Shown piece after piece: positions 1 through 10,101 of a DNA stretch of 13,849 bases (positions within the stretch are counted from its first letter, which is position 1; each line of letters starts with the position of its first letter). The stretch covers positions 1-13,849 of the forward strand of contig DGVM01000157.1 of the NCBI GenBank assembly GCA_002395925.1, in the 5' to 3' direction. Both the position numbers and the translations under genes were made by a program. The DNA comes from Bacteroidales bacterium UBA4284. Lineage in GTDB: Bacteria; Bacteroidota; Bacteroidia; Bacteroidales; UBA932. The notes beneath the pieces were generated by a model, which made no database searches, was not told where the DNA came from, and worked only from the letters and a program-made list of their open reading frames with translations.

Positions 1-1
1 A

Positions 2-800
2 AAGGGCCTTGACAGCTTCCGAGACACTATGCTTCATGACCATCGAATTAAGGAAATGGTTACCTACAGCGATTCGAGAGATTGCTTTCAGGGAGTAGAC
101 ATTGCTGGGGGAGTTTCATACTTCCTCTGGCAAAGGGATTACGAGGGTTTGTGCGAATCTACATTCATTGAGAACGGCGAAATGATGACCTCGCAGCGCA
201 AGCTTGACGAGTATTCCATTTACATTGCCTCGGACAAAGCAATTCATGTAATCAGAACTATTCAGCAAAGGGCAAGCAGTTATTACGATGGGATTGTCCG
301 GTCTCGTAAACCATTTGGCATTGGGGCGGGAAGCGAATCTCATAAGGGGGACCTTAAGCTTAGATATCGCGGAGGATTGACCACTGTTAGTTCTTGCGAA
401 GTAACGAGTGGGCTTGAGATGGTCGATCAGTGGAAGGTCATTGTGTCGAAGGCGGCAGCCGAGCACGCAGGGCAATCCGATAAGAATGGTCAACGTAAGA
501 TGCTAACTGTCATCGAAGTTCTTCCTCCGCGAACGGTTTGCAGCGAGACATATCTCGTAGTAGATGCATTTGACTCCCAGCGGGAGGCAGAGAACCTGGC
601 GGATTACCTTCGCACGAAGTTTGCTAGATATCTCATTTGGCAGGCCACTCCGACGCAGAACATCTCAAAGAGCTGCTTCATGTTTCTTCCCGTTGTAGAC
701 CTTTCCAAGAAGCCCGTGGACTCCGATCTGTATACATACTTTGGGCTTGATGAAGCTTCCATTAATGAAATAGAAGCCAAGATGAAGCCAATTCTCCAGG

Positions 801-823
<23 letters not shown>
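2..823 (+). CDS. Eco57I-like DNA adenine methylase, C-terminal part (cut by window edge)
   Basis: The frame is open from base 2 to the TAG at 821-823, so the gene begins upstream and only about its last 273 codons are present. The opening residues (GLDSFRDTMLHDHRIKEMV, then SRDCFQGVDIAGGVSYFLW) match the stretch that follows the catalytic domain in Eco57I/type ISP-like adenine-specific methylases and leads into the target-recognition region. The SAM-binding and NPPY motifs would lie before the window. By family, the enzyme would methylate adenine in a specific DNA sequence and protect the host from the partner nuclease. The downstream helicase-nuclease gene overlaps its last 23 bases, which argues for translational coupling and one complex. 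Base composition is moderate, unlike the GC-rich middle of the next gene. The ATG at base 29 is an internal methionine, not the true start. The family assignment rests on the C-terminal signature only. Confidence 0.75.
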
Positions 824-3992
<3,169 letters not shown>

Positions 3993-3997
3993 AGCAT

Positions 3998-6382
3998 ATG
4001 AAAGACGCTCGCATTTGCCCGTGTGGCAAGATATGGGACTTACATATTCACTCTAACCAGTGCTATTCATGCACGGATCCAAAGCTCAGGAGCCTTAGTG
4101 TCGAAGAATACGTCAATAGTCTCCTTGAGCTTCTCGAGTGCTATGAAGACCTTGACATGATTTCGTTCACTGACCATAACCATATTAGTGTCGAGCTATA
4201 CCGTGCATTCTATAATGCCGGCAGCCGTATAACCCTGCTTCCTGGCATAGAAATTGACGTGGCTCTGGAAGAAGGCGGTGCATCGAAGCACCTCATTGTC
4301 TACTTTGATGCAATTAATGACATTGGTAGGCTTGAACCTCTAGCTGAGAAGTTGAACCGCCTACTGGATGACCGAAACGTCGGGAGTGGTAAGGGCAAAA
4401 CGCCAATCGACATTAATGTCCTTCTCGATAACTTGGTCACCTACGGGGTTCACTTTGCGTTAAGTCCCCATGCAATGAAACAAGGCAAGCGAGGAATAGA
4501 CTACGACTGGCACCCCATGCCCTACGAGGAGAAGTCAGCCGAGATGAATAAATACCTCGACCAATTCTTCTGTTTCTGGGAGTCGAGTGGGAAAAGCGAG
4601 ATAGCCCACGCCGTTGACTTTCTTCGACAGATGGACCGTGACGAACTGATGTCAATCGTCTCGTTCTCCGATTCAAAGGATTTTGAAAAGCTTAAAAGCT
4701 ATCTCGATAACCCATGCCAGTACTTCAACTCCCTGCCAAATTTTAACGGCTTAAAGCTGGCTGGAAGTGAAATTAGTCGAATCACAAAGACTCAAGATAG
4801 AGTCGAGCTATGTGACTTGGGAAAATACATCGGATCGGTTGAATTTGAAGGTCAGCGAATTGAGTTCTCCCCAAGAATGAATGCGATAATCGGAGGCAGG
4901 GGCAGTGGGAAGTCTGTACTGCTTGATTCTATTGCATGCAGCATTAATGCTGACGCTGGAGAGCTTCGCCAAGAGCGCAGGGATTTTGTCACAAGTCGTA
5001 TGACAACTGTATATACGCTGAGTGGAGTTCCAATTTCGCAAGGGCAGTTCGGCTTTGACTATTTCAATCAGAGCTACATAGCAAACATATTTGAAAAGAC
5101 TGGCAAGGATTTTAACGAGGCAATAGAAAAGTACTTTGCATCCGCCTTCGAGGTCGTCGAGCGGATTGACAGGGGTGCTATCGAGCGGGCGAACGAAAAG
5201 CGCTTTTCCGATTGCCTTCAGACGTTCGAGGATATAAACTCTGAAAATATTTATGGTTTTGTTGAGAAATACACAATAGACTCCAAGGATAGCCTCGACC
5301 TGAAGATCGGATTGAGAAAGTCTAAGGCGAAAGTTGAAGATGCAAAGATTAAGAATCTCGATTACGAGACGATTTGCAATGATATTCGCTTGGCCGTTGA
5401 ACAGAAGCTGCCGCCATCACTTTTGAGCAACCAGCGAATAGATCACGCCCTATTTGAGTTAGAGAAGACAGTGATATCCGAGGCCTTTGCGGCGAGGCAG
5501 AAATATCTCGAGAGCGCATATTTCCAGAACGAGTTTGTTGATAAGTACATAGCAAAGAAGACTTCGCTGAGCGATGCCCAAGCTACTCGCGCCAAGCAAA
5601 GGGATCTTTTCGAGAGCAAATTCAATCAGAAGTCGCTTGGAATCAAGAAGCGGGTAGCACTCGTTCGTGCATTAATTGATATTTGCGAAGGCTTCAAGAT
5701 TCACTATGAGCAATGCGGATTTGCGAATGGCGAGAGGGAGAACTCATTCAAGTTCGTGCGGGAACTCTCCGTCGAACACCCAATCGACTTTATGGTAAGA
5801 ACGATCAACAGCCGGAAGCTAGCGCTCCCAGCCCAGGGAAAGTGCTCGCGCAGAAACCTATGGACATTCATTCAATCATTCTGCTTTGATGAGGATGGTT
5901 ACAAGAAGGGGTCGGACTGGGAGCAACTTTACAGTGACCTGGTCGGCTTCAAACTCAACTACATCGAAAGCTCCTCAATACGCTTTGATGACGGACATGG
6001 CGTGTACCGAGATATCAGGACTATGTCTCCCGGTACGCAGACGAATATCCTTCTTGAGTACATTGTTCACAAGGATACGAGTCTGCCGTTACTCATCGAT
6101 CAGCCAGAGGATAATGTCGATAACCAGACGATTTATAGCAGGATTCGTGGCTGGTTTATGGACCTAAAACGCTCGAGACAAGTGATAGTCGTTACGCACG
6201 ACGCAAACATAGTAATTAACACAGATGCTGAGAATGTAGTCGTGGCTGAACAGCCGAAGCCAGGTGTTTTCAAGTACGCCTTTGGAGCCCTTGAATACGA
6301 TGACATTCTAGGCAGAGCATCGCTTATTCTCGATGGCGGAAAAGAGGCTGTAAAGAGAAGGCTGGTGAAGTATGGAGACTAG
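3998..6382 (+). CDS. TrlF-like PHP phosphoesterase / ABC-type ATPase
   Basis: This 794-residue protein starts 5 bases after the helicase stop. Its N-terminus is a PHP domain: DLHIHS (metal ligands H16 and H18), FTDHNH (57-62), GIEID (83-87), H98 and a later SFSDSKDF (~222-229). PHP domains hydrolyse phosphate esters using two or three metal ions, for example as nucleases. An SMC/RecF-like ATPase follows: Walker A GGRGSGKS (299-306), an insert with long charged helices (~350-600), a signature-like MSPGTQTN (~676), Walker B LLIDQPEDN (~700) and a switch histidine in VVTHDAN (~732). This layout is that of proteins I know from database annotation as TrlF-family AAA-like ATPases; I do not know a proven mechanism. 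ABC/SMC ATPases fused to nuclease domains are common in anti-phage systems, so I infer a DNA- or RNA-sensing effector. All key residues look intact. The moderate GC matches the methylase rather than the helicase core. Confidence 0.8.
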   Translation: MKDARICPCGKIWDLHIHSNQCYSCTDPKLRSLSVEEYVNSLLELLECYEDLDMISFTDHNHISVELYRAFYNAGSRITLLPGIEIDVALEEGGASKHLIVYFDAINDIGRLEPLAEKLNRLLDDRNVGSGKGKTPIDINVLLDNLVTYGVHFALSPHAMKQGKRGIDYDWHPMPYEEKSAEMNKYLDQFFCFWESSGKSEIAHAVDFLRQMDRDELMSIVSFSDSKDFEKLKSYLDNPCQYFNSLPNFNGLKLAGSEISRITKTQDRVELCDLGKYIGSVEFEGQRIEFSPRMNAIIGGRGSGKSVLLDSIACSINADAGELRQERRDFVTSRMTTVYTLSGVPISQGQFGFDYFNQSYIANIFEKTGKDFNEAIEKYFASAFEVVERIDRGAIERANEKRFSDCLQTFEDINSENIYGFVEKYTIDSKDSLDLKIGLRKSKAKVEDAKIKNLDYETICNDIRLAVEQKLPPSLLSNQRIDHALFELEKTVISEAFAARQKYLESAYFQNEFVDKYIAKKTSLSDAQATRAKQRDLFESKFNQKSLGIKKRVALVRALIDICEGFKIHYEQCGFANGERENSFKFVRELSVEHPIDFMVRTINSRKLALPAQGKCSRRNLWTFIQSFCFDEDGYKKGSDWEQLYSDLVGFKLNYIESSSIRFDDGHGVYRDIRTMSPGTQTNILLEYIVHKDTSLPLLIDQPEDNVDNQTIYSRIRGWFMDLKRSRQVIVVTHDANIVINTDAENVVVAEQPKPGVFKYAFGALEYDDILGRASLILDGGKEAVKRRLVKYGD

Positions 6383-6662
6383 AGAGATCAAGATAAAACT
6401 GATGGCAGGGCATGAGATCACTTTACAAAGTGACGCTCCTGATATAGAAGGGCTTGTAAGTTCAATCGTTGCAATTAAGGATGTGTTCAATCCGGATGAC
6501 ATCAATGTCGAATGTGGTTACAACGGCTTTGATGTAAAGAGCTTCAAAGAAATACTCGTCGAAGCTAGCCAGGACTTTATCAATGCTATTGCCCTAGATG
6601 AAAGGAAATACCAATCAGTGCTTGCGAACCTCGAAGCAGCTGAGCAAGAAGCGGATAACTAA
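6372..6662 (+). CDS. small acidic protein encoded with the TrlF-like ATPase
   Basis: This 96-residue protein is not recognised. Its ATG lies inside the last codons of the PHP-ATPase gene, giving an 11-base overlap (ATGGAGACTAG) that strongly suggests translational coupling and roughly matched expression. It begins with a short beta-like stretch (EIKIKLMAGHEITLQS), has an acidic middle, and ends in a helix rich in Ala, Glu and Gln. It has no signal peptide, membrane segment or cysteine pair. From position alone it could be an accessory subunit, a specificity factor, or an antidote holding the ATPase in check; the sequence does not decide among these. Base composition matches the ATPase gene. 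The stop overlaps the next possible start (TAATG). Confidence 0.7.
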   Translation: METREIKIKLMAGHEITLQSDAPDIEGLVSSIVAIKDVFNPDDINVECGYNGFDVKSFKEILVEASQDFINAIALDERKYQSVLANLEAAEQEADN

Positions 6663-6784
6663 TGAGCGTTCGACTGGGCAGCAATAGTAAAGGCTATGCT
6701 TGGGAAGCATGTATTTTCTGGTCAGCGTGGGATACAAGCATAATTTCTTGTTCATCCCTCCCCGCCGTCGCTAGGTGTTCCTGA
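6662..6784 (+). pseudogene. possible 5' remnant of a further operon gene
   Basis: An ATG overlaps the previous stop as TAATG, the usual signature of a coupled next gene. The 40-codon frame begins MSVRLGSNSKGYAWEACIFW. After about 30 codons (~6750) the composition turns abruptly GC-rich and the frame ends inside a hairpin. I read this as the start of a fifth operon gene cut off where foreign DNA was joined. It might instead be a genuine very small protein. I do not recognise the residues. Confidence 0.35.
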
Positions 6785-6796
6785 CGGCGGGGAGGG
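6756..6796. repeat. 14-bp GC-rich inverted repeat, terminator-like
   Basis: CCCTCCCCGCCGTC (6756-6769) and its exact reverse complement (6783-6796) flank a 13-base loop. The RNA hairpin would be very stable but has no T-run on either side. It stands just after the defence operon, so it could serve as the operon's terminator or mark the junction with the transporter fragment. Confidence 0.6.
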
Positions 6797-6824
6797 CGGC
6801 CGCGGGAGGGCTTGGCTGCGGCCG
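6797..6824. repeat. 7-bp inverted repeat abutting the previous hairpin
   Basis: CGGCCGC (6797-6803) pairs with GCGGCCG (6818-6824) across a 14-base loop, starting directly where the larger hairpin ends. Together they form a tandem stem-loop block at the boundary between the defence operon and the ABC fragment. Confidence 0.5.
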
Positions 6825-6840
6825 TGGCAGCAGAATAGGG

Positions 6841-7161
6841 CGACCGCCAATCCTCATTCTGGACGAACCCACCAACGGCCTTGACCCGTCCGGTATCCAC
6901 GAAATTCGCAATCTGGTAAAATCCTTGCCCAGCCTTTACGACTGCACGGTGCTGATCTCGTCCCATATGCTGTCTGAAATCGAATTGATTGCAGATGACA
7001 TTGGGATTCTAAACCACGGGCGGCTGCTGTTTGAGGGAAGCATGAATGATCTGCGTCAATACGCCCTGCAATCCGGCTTCGCTGCGGACAATCTGGAAGA
7101 TGTGTTCCTTTCTATGGTTGAGAAAGATAACATGGACAGAAAGCAGAGGGCAAAATTATGA
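6841..7161 (+). pseudogene. lantibiotic-immunity-type ABC transporter ATPase, 5' truncated
   Basis: Recognisable homology begins at about PPILILDEPTNGLDP, the Walker B and D-loop of an ABC ATPase. It continues through the switch histidine in ISSHMLSEIE to the C-terminus (ending MDRKQRAKL). Roughly the first 150 residues of the usual family length are missing, including Walker A and the LSGGQ-type signature, so the product cannot bind ATP normally. The frame stays open upstream to a GTG at 6775, but that part is GC-rich junction DNA. By family (bacitracin/gallidermin/mutacin export or immunity ATPases), the parent protein powered removal of lantibiotics from the membrane. Its stop overlaps the permease start as ATGA. 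Composition and codon use look Firmicutes-like. Confidence 0.8.
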
Positions 7162-7883
7162 AAACGCTGGCAATCGAACTTCGGAAAGAAAAGCGAACCG
7201 GCGTGATTCCCGTGCTGCTGGCCGTTGGTGTCTTGGGAGCCGCCTACGCATTTGTCAATTTCATTGTGCGGAAAGACACACTTCTGAATCTGCCGCTGGC
7301 CCCGATGGATGTCTTGTTGACCCAGCTCTACGGCATGATTATGGTGCTGAATCTGTTCGGTATCGTGGTTGCTACCTGCATGATCTACAACATGGAATTT
7401 AAGGGAAGCGCCGTTAAGAAGATGTATATGCTTCCCGTGAGTGTCCCGGCTATGTACCTGTGCAAATTTTTGATTCTGACGGTCATGTTTTTGGTTGCAA
7501 TCGTGCTGCAAAATCTGGCGCTTGCACAAATCGGAATGACGGATTTGCCGGACGGAGCGTTTGAAATGGGAACGCTGGTACGCTTTGCCGGATACTCTTT
7601 TCTCACATCCATGCCGGTACTGTCGTTTATGCTGCTGATTTCCTCGCGCTTTGAAAATATGTGGGTGCCGCTTGGAATTGGCGTTGCCGGTTTTCTAAGT
7701 GGTATGGCACTTGCAAATTCGGGACTGGCACTTCTGCTGGTGCATCCTTTTGTGATTATTCTGAAACCTGCGGTAGCCATGAGCGCCCAGCCTGATCCGA
7801 CGGTTGCCCTTGTCGCTTTGGCGGAAACGCTGTTGTTCCTTGCTGTGGGCTTGTGGCTGGCGAAGTACAGACGCTACGAGTAA
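7158..7883 (+). CDS. lantibiotic-immunity ABC transporter permease (MutE/EpiE-type)
   Basis: This is a 241-residue membrane protein of the usual family length (about 240-250). Likely membrane segments lie at ~16-37, 57-77, 103-123, 146-162, 169-201 and 215-235. Between the second and third is the cytoplasmic stretch EFKGSAVKKMYMLPVS, typical of lantibiotic-immunity permeases that pair with a second permease and an ATPase. The ATG overlaps the ATPase stop by 4 bases, and the second permease follows 16 bases later, as in intact SpaFEG/MutFEG-like operons. The gene appears complete. With the ATPase lacking its nucleotide-binding half and the partner permease truncated, it is unlikely to work unless other copies supply those parts. 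The specific peptide substrate cannot be told. Its composition is unlike the GC-rich host genes. Confidence 0.8.
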   Translation: MKTLAIELRKEKRTGVIPVLLAVGVLGAAYAFVNFIVRKDTLLNLPLAPMDVLLTQLYGMIMVLNLFGIVVATCMIYNMEFKGSAVKKMYMLPVSVPAMYLCKFLILTVMFLVAIVLQNLALAQIGMTDLPDGAFEMGTLVRFAGYSFLTSMPVLSFMLLISSRFENMWVPLGIGVAGFLSGMALANSGLALLLVHPFVIILKPAVAMSAQPDPTVALVALAETLLFLAVGLWLAKYRRYE

Positions 7884-7899
7884 GGAGGGATAATAAGAA

Positions 7900-8376
7900 A
7901 TGAGCTTTTTGGATTTACTCAAAATCGAGTTTATAAAAGTAAAACGCTCCAAAATCGTACCCCTGATTTTCATTGCACCTTTATTGGTGGTAGTTTCCGG
8001 GGTTGCGAGTTTGAGCAACTATTTTACACCGGAATACACCAATGCGTGGCCTGCCATGTTCATTCAAAGTGCGCTTGTTTACGCCTACTATCTGCTCCCG
8101 TTCAGCATGATTGTAGTCTGTGTGATGATCGCAGGACGAGAAACAGGAAATAACGGTATTCTGAAAATGCTGGCGCTGCCGGTCAGCCGCTGCGCATTAT
8201 CCATTTCCAAATTCTGTGTGCTTACCTTTTATCTGTTCATGGAAATGGTGGTATTTCTTGTCGTGTTCGTAATCGCCGGGTTGATTGCAACACAGACAAT
8301 GGGAGTAACAGAAACCTTGCCAATCCTGTATCTTCTGAAATGGTGCTTGGGGCTGTTTCTGACTATGCTGCCGTAG
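7900..8376 (+). pseudogene. second lantibiotic-immunity permease (MutG/SpaG-type), 3' truncated
   Basis: ATG at 7900 is preceded by AAGGAGG (7882-7888). The 158 residues contain a first membrane segment (~20-37), further segments at ~54-77, 104-130 and 140-157, and the family-like loop NNGILKMLALPVSR. Normal family members run about 230-250 residues. This one stops after FLTMLP, where the sequence passes into the downstream flank of erm(B) (join at about 8371) and the foreign DNA supplies a TAG at 8374-8376. It is therefore a broken gene. It belongs with the preceding permease and the ATPase remnant. Confidence 0.8.
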
Positions 8377-8485
8377 GCGCTAGGGACCTCTTTAGCTCCT
8401 TGGAAGCTGTCAGTAGTATACCTAATAATTTATCTACATTCCCTTTAGTAACGTGTAACTTTCCAAATTTACAAAAGCGACTCAT
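8363..8485 (-). pseudogene. short reading frame that follows erm(B), 3' end replaced
   Basis: ATG at 8485 follows a strong GGAGG (8496-8500) and begins MSRFCKFGKLHVTKGNV, the small frame of unknown function that sits directly behind erm(B) in many streptococcal and enterococcal plasmids and transposons. It starts 4 bases past the erm(B) stop, so it is probably co-transcribed. From memory, the usual copy continues past SLAPT into GNLYR and a stop. Here the sequence after CCTACGG differs and the frame ends TAA plus a stop inside the permease remnant, which places the recombination join at about 8371. Function unknown. Confidence 0.6.
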
Positions 8486-8489
8486 AGAA

Positions 8490-9227
8490 TTATTTCCTCC
8501 CGTTAAATAATAGATAACTATTAAAAATAGACAATACTTGCTCATAAGTAACGGTACTTAAATTGTTTACTTTGGCGTGTTTCATTGCTTGATGAAACTG
8601 ATTTTTAGTAAACAGTTGACGATATTCTCGATTGACCCATTTTGAAACAAAGTACGTATATAGCTTCCAATATTTATCTGGAACATCTGTGGTATGGCGG
8701 GTAAGTTTTATTAAGACACTGTTTACTTTTGGTTTAGGATGAAAGCATTCCGCTGGCAGCTTAAGCAATTGCTGAATCGAGACTTGAGTGTGCAAGAGCA
8801 ACCCTAGTGTTCGGTGAATATCCAAGGTACGCTTGTAGAATCCTTCTTCAACAATCAGATAGATGTCAGACGCATGGCTTTCAAAAACCACTTTTTTAAT
8901 AATTTGTGTGCTTAAATGGTAAGGAATATTCCCAACAATTTTATACCTCTGTTTGTTAGGGAATTGAAACTGTAGAATATCTTGGTGAATTAAAGTGACA
9001 CGAGTATTCAGTTTTAATTTTTCTGACGATAAGTTGAATAGATGACTGTCTAATTCAATAGACGTTACCTGTTTACTTATTTTAGCCAGTTTCGTCGTTA
9101 AATGCCCTTTACCTGTTCCAATTTCGTAAACGGTATCGGTTTCTTTTAAATTCAATTGTTTTATTATTTGGTTGAGTACTTTTTCACTCGTTAAAAAGTT
9201 TTGAGAATATTTTATATTTTTGTTCAT
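8490..9227 (-). CDS. erm(B): 23S rRNA (adenine-N6)-dimethyltransferase Erm(B)
   Basis: This is a full-length 245-residue Erm(B). It dimethylates A2058 (E. coli numbering) of 23S rRNA with S-adenosylmethionine, blocking macrolides, lincosamides and streptogramin B. Visible motifs are the SAM-binding EIGTGKG (35-41), the acidic ELDSH (58-62), QDIL (82-85) and the catalytic NIPYHL (100-105). The sequence matches the widespread Erm(B) as I remember it, with no truncation. A strong site (AAGGAG, read on the minus strand from 9235-9240) precedes the ATG at 9227. The gene is very AT-rich against the surrounding DNA and is flanked by broken genes on both sides, clear signs of recent acquisition from Firmicutes. 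It is transcribed towards the permease remnants. No transposase or insertion sequence accompanies it. The leader peptide gene found in inducible versions is absent, so expression should be constitutive. Confidence 0.97.
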   Translation of the reverse strand: MNKNIKYSQNFLTSEKVLNQIIKQLNLKETDTVYEIGTGKGHLTTKLAKISKQVTSIELDSHLFNLSSEKLKLNTRVTLIHQDILQFQFPNKQRYKIVGNIPYHLSTQIIKKVVFESHASDIYLIVEEGFYKRTLDIHRTLGLLLHTQVSIQQLLKLPAECFHPKPKVNSVLIKLTRHTTDVPDKYWKLYTYFVSKWVNREYRQLFTKNQFHQAMKHAKVNNLSTVTYEQVLSIFNSYLLFNGRK

Positions 9228-9234
9228 GTAATCA

Positions 9235-9315
9235 CTCCTTCTTAATTACAAATTTTTAGCATCCAATTTAACTTCAATTCCTATTATACAAAATTTTAAG
9301 ATACTTCACTATCAA
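9235..9315 (-). promoter_or_regulatory. erm(B) promoter and leaderless 5' region
   Basis: On the minus strand a clear -10 TATAAT lies at 9288-9283. A TTGATA at 9315-9310 resembles a -35 box, but its 21-base spacing is long, so the true -35 is uncertain. The transcript would run straight into AAGGAG and the erm(B) ATG. Inducible erm(B) genes have a ~27-codon leader (beginning MLVFQMRNV) and alternative stem-loops between promoter and gene; neither is present. The GGAG site is joined directly to the TGATTAC preceding the ATG, consistent with a deletion between two ribosome-binding sites and constitutive expression. Confidence 0.75.
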
Positions 9316-9504
9316 CACACTCTTAAGTTTGCTTCTAAGTCTTATTTCCATAACTTCTGGCGCGTCCTCGCAGTCGCAGGACCAGCCGTCTGCCGCGCGG
9401 ATCTCATATCCCCTGTGGGCGAGGTAGTCCCTCACGATTCCCTCGCACGTGGCGGCGAGTCCCTCCTCGGCCATGGTTGCGGCACTCTCTGTCTTCTCGG
9501 TCAT
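9274..9504 (-). pseudogene. native GC-rich gene interrupted by the erm(B) segment (possibly YraN-like)
   Basis: ATG at 9504 follows a good GGGAGG site. The first 51 codons are GC-rich: MTEKTESAATMAEEG, then ATCEGIVRDYLAHRGYEI and WSCDCEDAPEV. From about base 9352 the frame continues for 25 AT-rich codons (MEIRLRSKLKSV...) that belong to the erm(B) upstream flank and stop at 9274. The result is a hybrid frame of 76 residues; the real C-terminus is lost. The pattern (E-x-x-x-R-D-Y-L-x-x-R-G-Y-E-I ... W-x-C) is reminiscent of the N-terminus of YraN-type endonuclease-fold proteins, but the match is short and the identification weak. Confidence 0.55.
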
Positions 9505-9536
9505 GGTGACCTCCCTAGGACGTGGGAAGGCCCTTT

Positions 9537-9685
9537 GCCCTCCCTCGCCCAAAGAGCGGCAAGGCCCGCGTGGCGGGGCGGCGCGTCCTTGCGGGCGTGG
9601 CGCGGCGTCGGCCCGTCGCGCGGGGCGTCAGGGAGCGGGAAGAGGTGCTTGCTCCCTGTGCCAGCGTCTTGGGCGAGGGAGGGCG
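9537..9685. repeat. 16-bp inverted repeat enclosing a folded region
   Basis: GCCCTCCCTCGCCCAA (9537-9552) is the exact reverse complement of TTGGGCGAGGGAGGGC (9669-9684). The 116 bases between include smaller stems, such as GCAAGG/CCTTGC and CAGGGAGC/GCTCCCTG (9629-9636 with 9651-9658). The whole could fold into one closed, branched structure. Confidence 0.55.
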
Positions 9686-9695
9686 TGGGGGTGTC

Positions 9696-9724
9696 GGCGC
9701 AGAAGTACATTGTGCTTCTGCGCC
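9696..9724. repeat. 10-bp inverted repeat with 9-base loop
   Basis: GGCGCAGAAG (9696-9705) pairs perfectly with CTTCTGCGCC (9715-9724) around TACATTGTG. The less GC-rich stem and loop stand out from the surroundings and would suit a protein-binding or nicking hairpin. Confidence 0.55.
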
Positions 9725-9754
9725 GGTGGGACGCTTTCGACGGGCGCGAGGATA

Positions 9755-9775
9755 GGGGATGGAGCAGTTATCCCC
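9755..9775. repeat. 6-bp inverted repeat
   Basis: GGGGAT (9755-9760) and ATCCCC (9770-9775) flank a 9-base loop. It is short and could be chance on its own; it is listed because it falls within the cluster of stem-loops. Confidence 0.3.
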
Positions 9776-9812
9776 GGCGCAGCGGATGTCGGAAGGGCAC
9801 CATCGCACAAGA

Positions 9813-9840
9813 TCACGCCGCCCCCGCGAGGGCGGCGTGA
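9813..9840 (-). terminator. possible GC-rich terminator of the 71-residue gene
   Basis: TCACGCCGCCC (9813-9823) and GGGCGGCGTGA (9830-9840) form an 11-bp stem with a 6-base loop. It lies 46-73 bases past the stop of the minus-strand gene at 9886-10101. There is no T-run, as is often the case for terminators of GC-rich actinobacteria, so the strand and role are uncertain. Confidence 0.4.
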
Positions 9841-9885
9841 CCGGCGGGCAAGACGGCCTTTCGGAGAATGGCGGCGAGCACGGGC

Positions 9886-10101
9886 TTACCGCGCAGGCCC
9901 GTCATCCCCCGCATTGCCATGCGACTCGGTCGCCTCGGCGAGCTCCCTTACCAAGCGCCCCAGGAGGCACGTCGCGGCGTCCGCAGCGTCCCTCGGCGCG
10001 GAGGAAAGGTCGACGTGCTCCAGTATCGCCGAGACGCCCTTCTCCGCGAACGCGACCTCTTCGAGGTCCGCGTTGCCGCAAGCGTCGTAGATCCACCTCA
10101 T
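9886..10101 (-). CDS. small protein of unknown function
   Basis: I chose ATG at 10101 (71 residues, beginning MRWIYDACGNADLEEVAF) because a perfect GGAGG (10109-10113) lies 7 bases ahead; an upstream in-frame ATG at 10119 has no such site. The protein is acidic and mostly helical in appearance, with a Gly/Asp-rich tail (ESHGNAGDDGPAR). It has no membrane segment or motif that I recognise. Codon use is GC-rich like the integrase and abi genes, so it is probably native to the element. Small unknown genes of this kind are common near the ends of integrative elements. It could be a regulator or an anti-restriction factor, but nothing in the sequence shows that. Confidence 0.6.
   Translation of the reverse strand: MRWIYDACGNADLEEVAFAEKGVSAILEHVDLSSAPRDAADAATCLLGRLVRELAEATESHGNAGDDGPAR

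Larger units (their letters stand above)
8372..9358. mobile_element. erm(B): erm(B) segment inserted by recombination
   Basis: This block is very AT-rich and holds the short downstream frame, erm(B) and its promoter. Its left edge cuts a permease gene and its right edge cuts a native GC-rich gene. It contains no transposase, resolvase or recognisable terminal repeat, so it is a resistance cassette fragment rather than a self-mobile unit. The pentamer GGCGC occurs near both edges (8376-8380 and 9359-9363) but is too short and too common in GC-rich DNA to call a target duplication. Confidence 0.6.
9505..9885. other. GC-rich non-coding region packed with inverted repeats
   Basis: I see no convincing gene in these 381 bases; the frames present are low-complexity Arg/Pro/Ala-rich shadows. 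The minus-strand ribosome-binding site for the interrupted gene lies at its left edge. The remainder contains at least five perfect inverted repeats of 6-16 bp. Such density is typical of transfer or replication origins and of structured leaders or RNAs in conjugative elements. No relaxase gene is in the window to support a transfer origin. Confidence 0.5.

Noticed and set aside
8376..9363. GGCGC at both edges of the erm(B) segment as a target-site duplication
   Set aside because: Five bases, common in GC-rich DNA, and the left copy appears to be part of the usual erm(B) flank.
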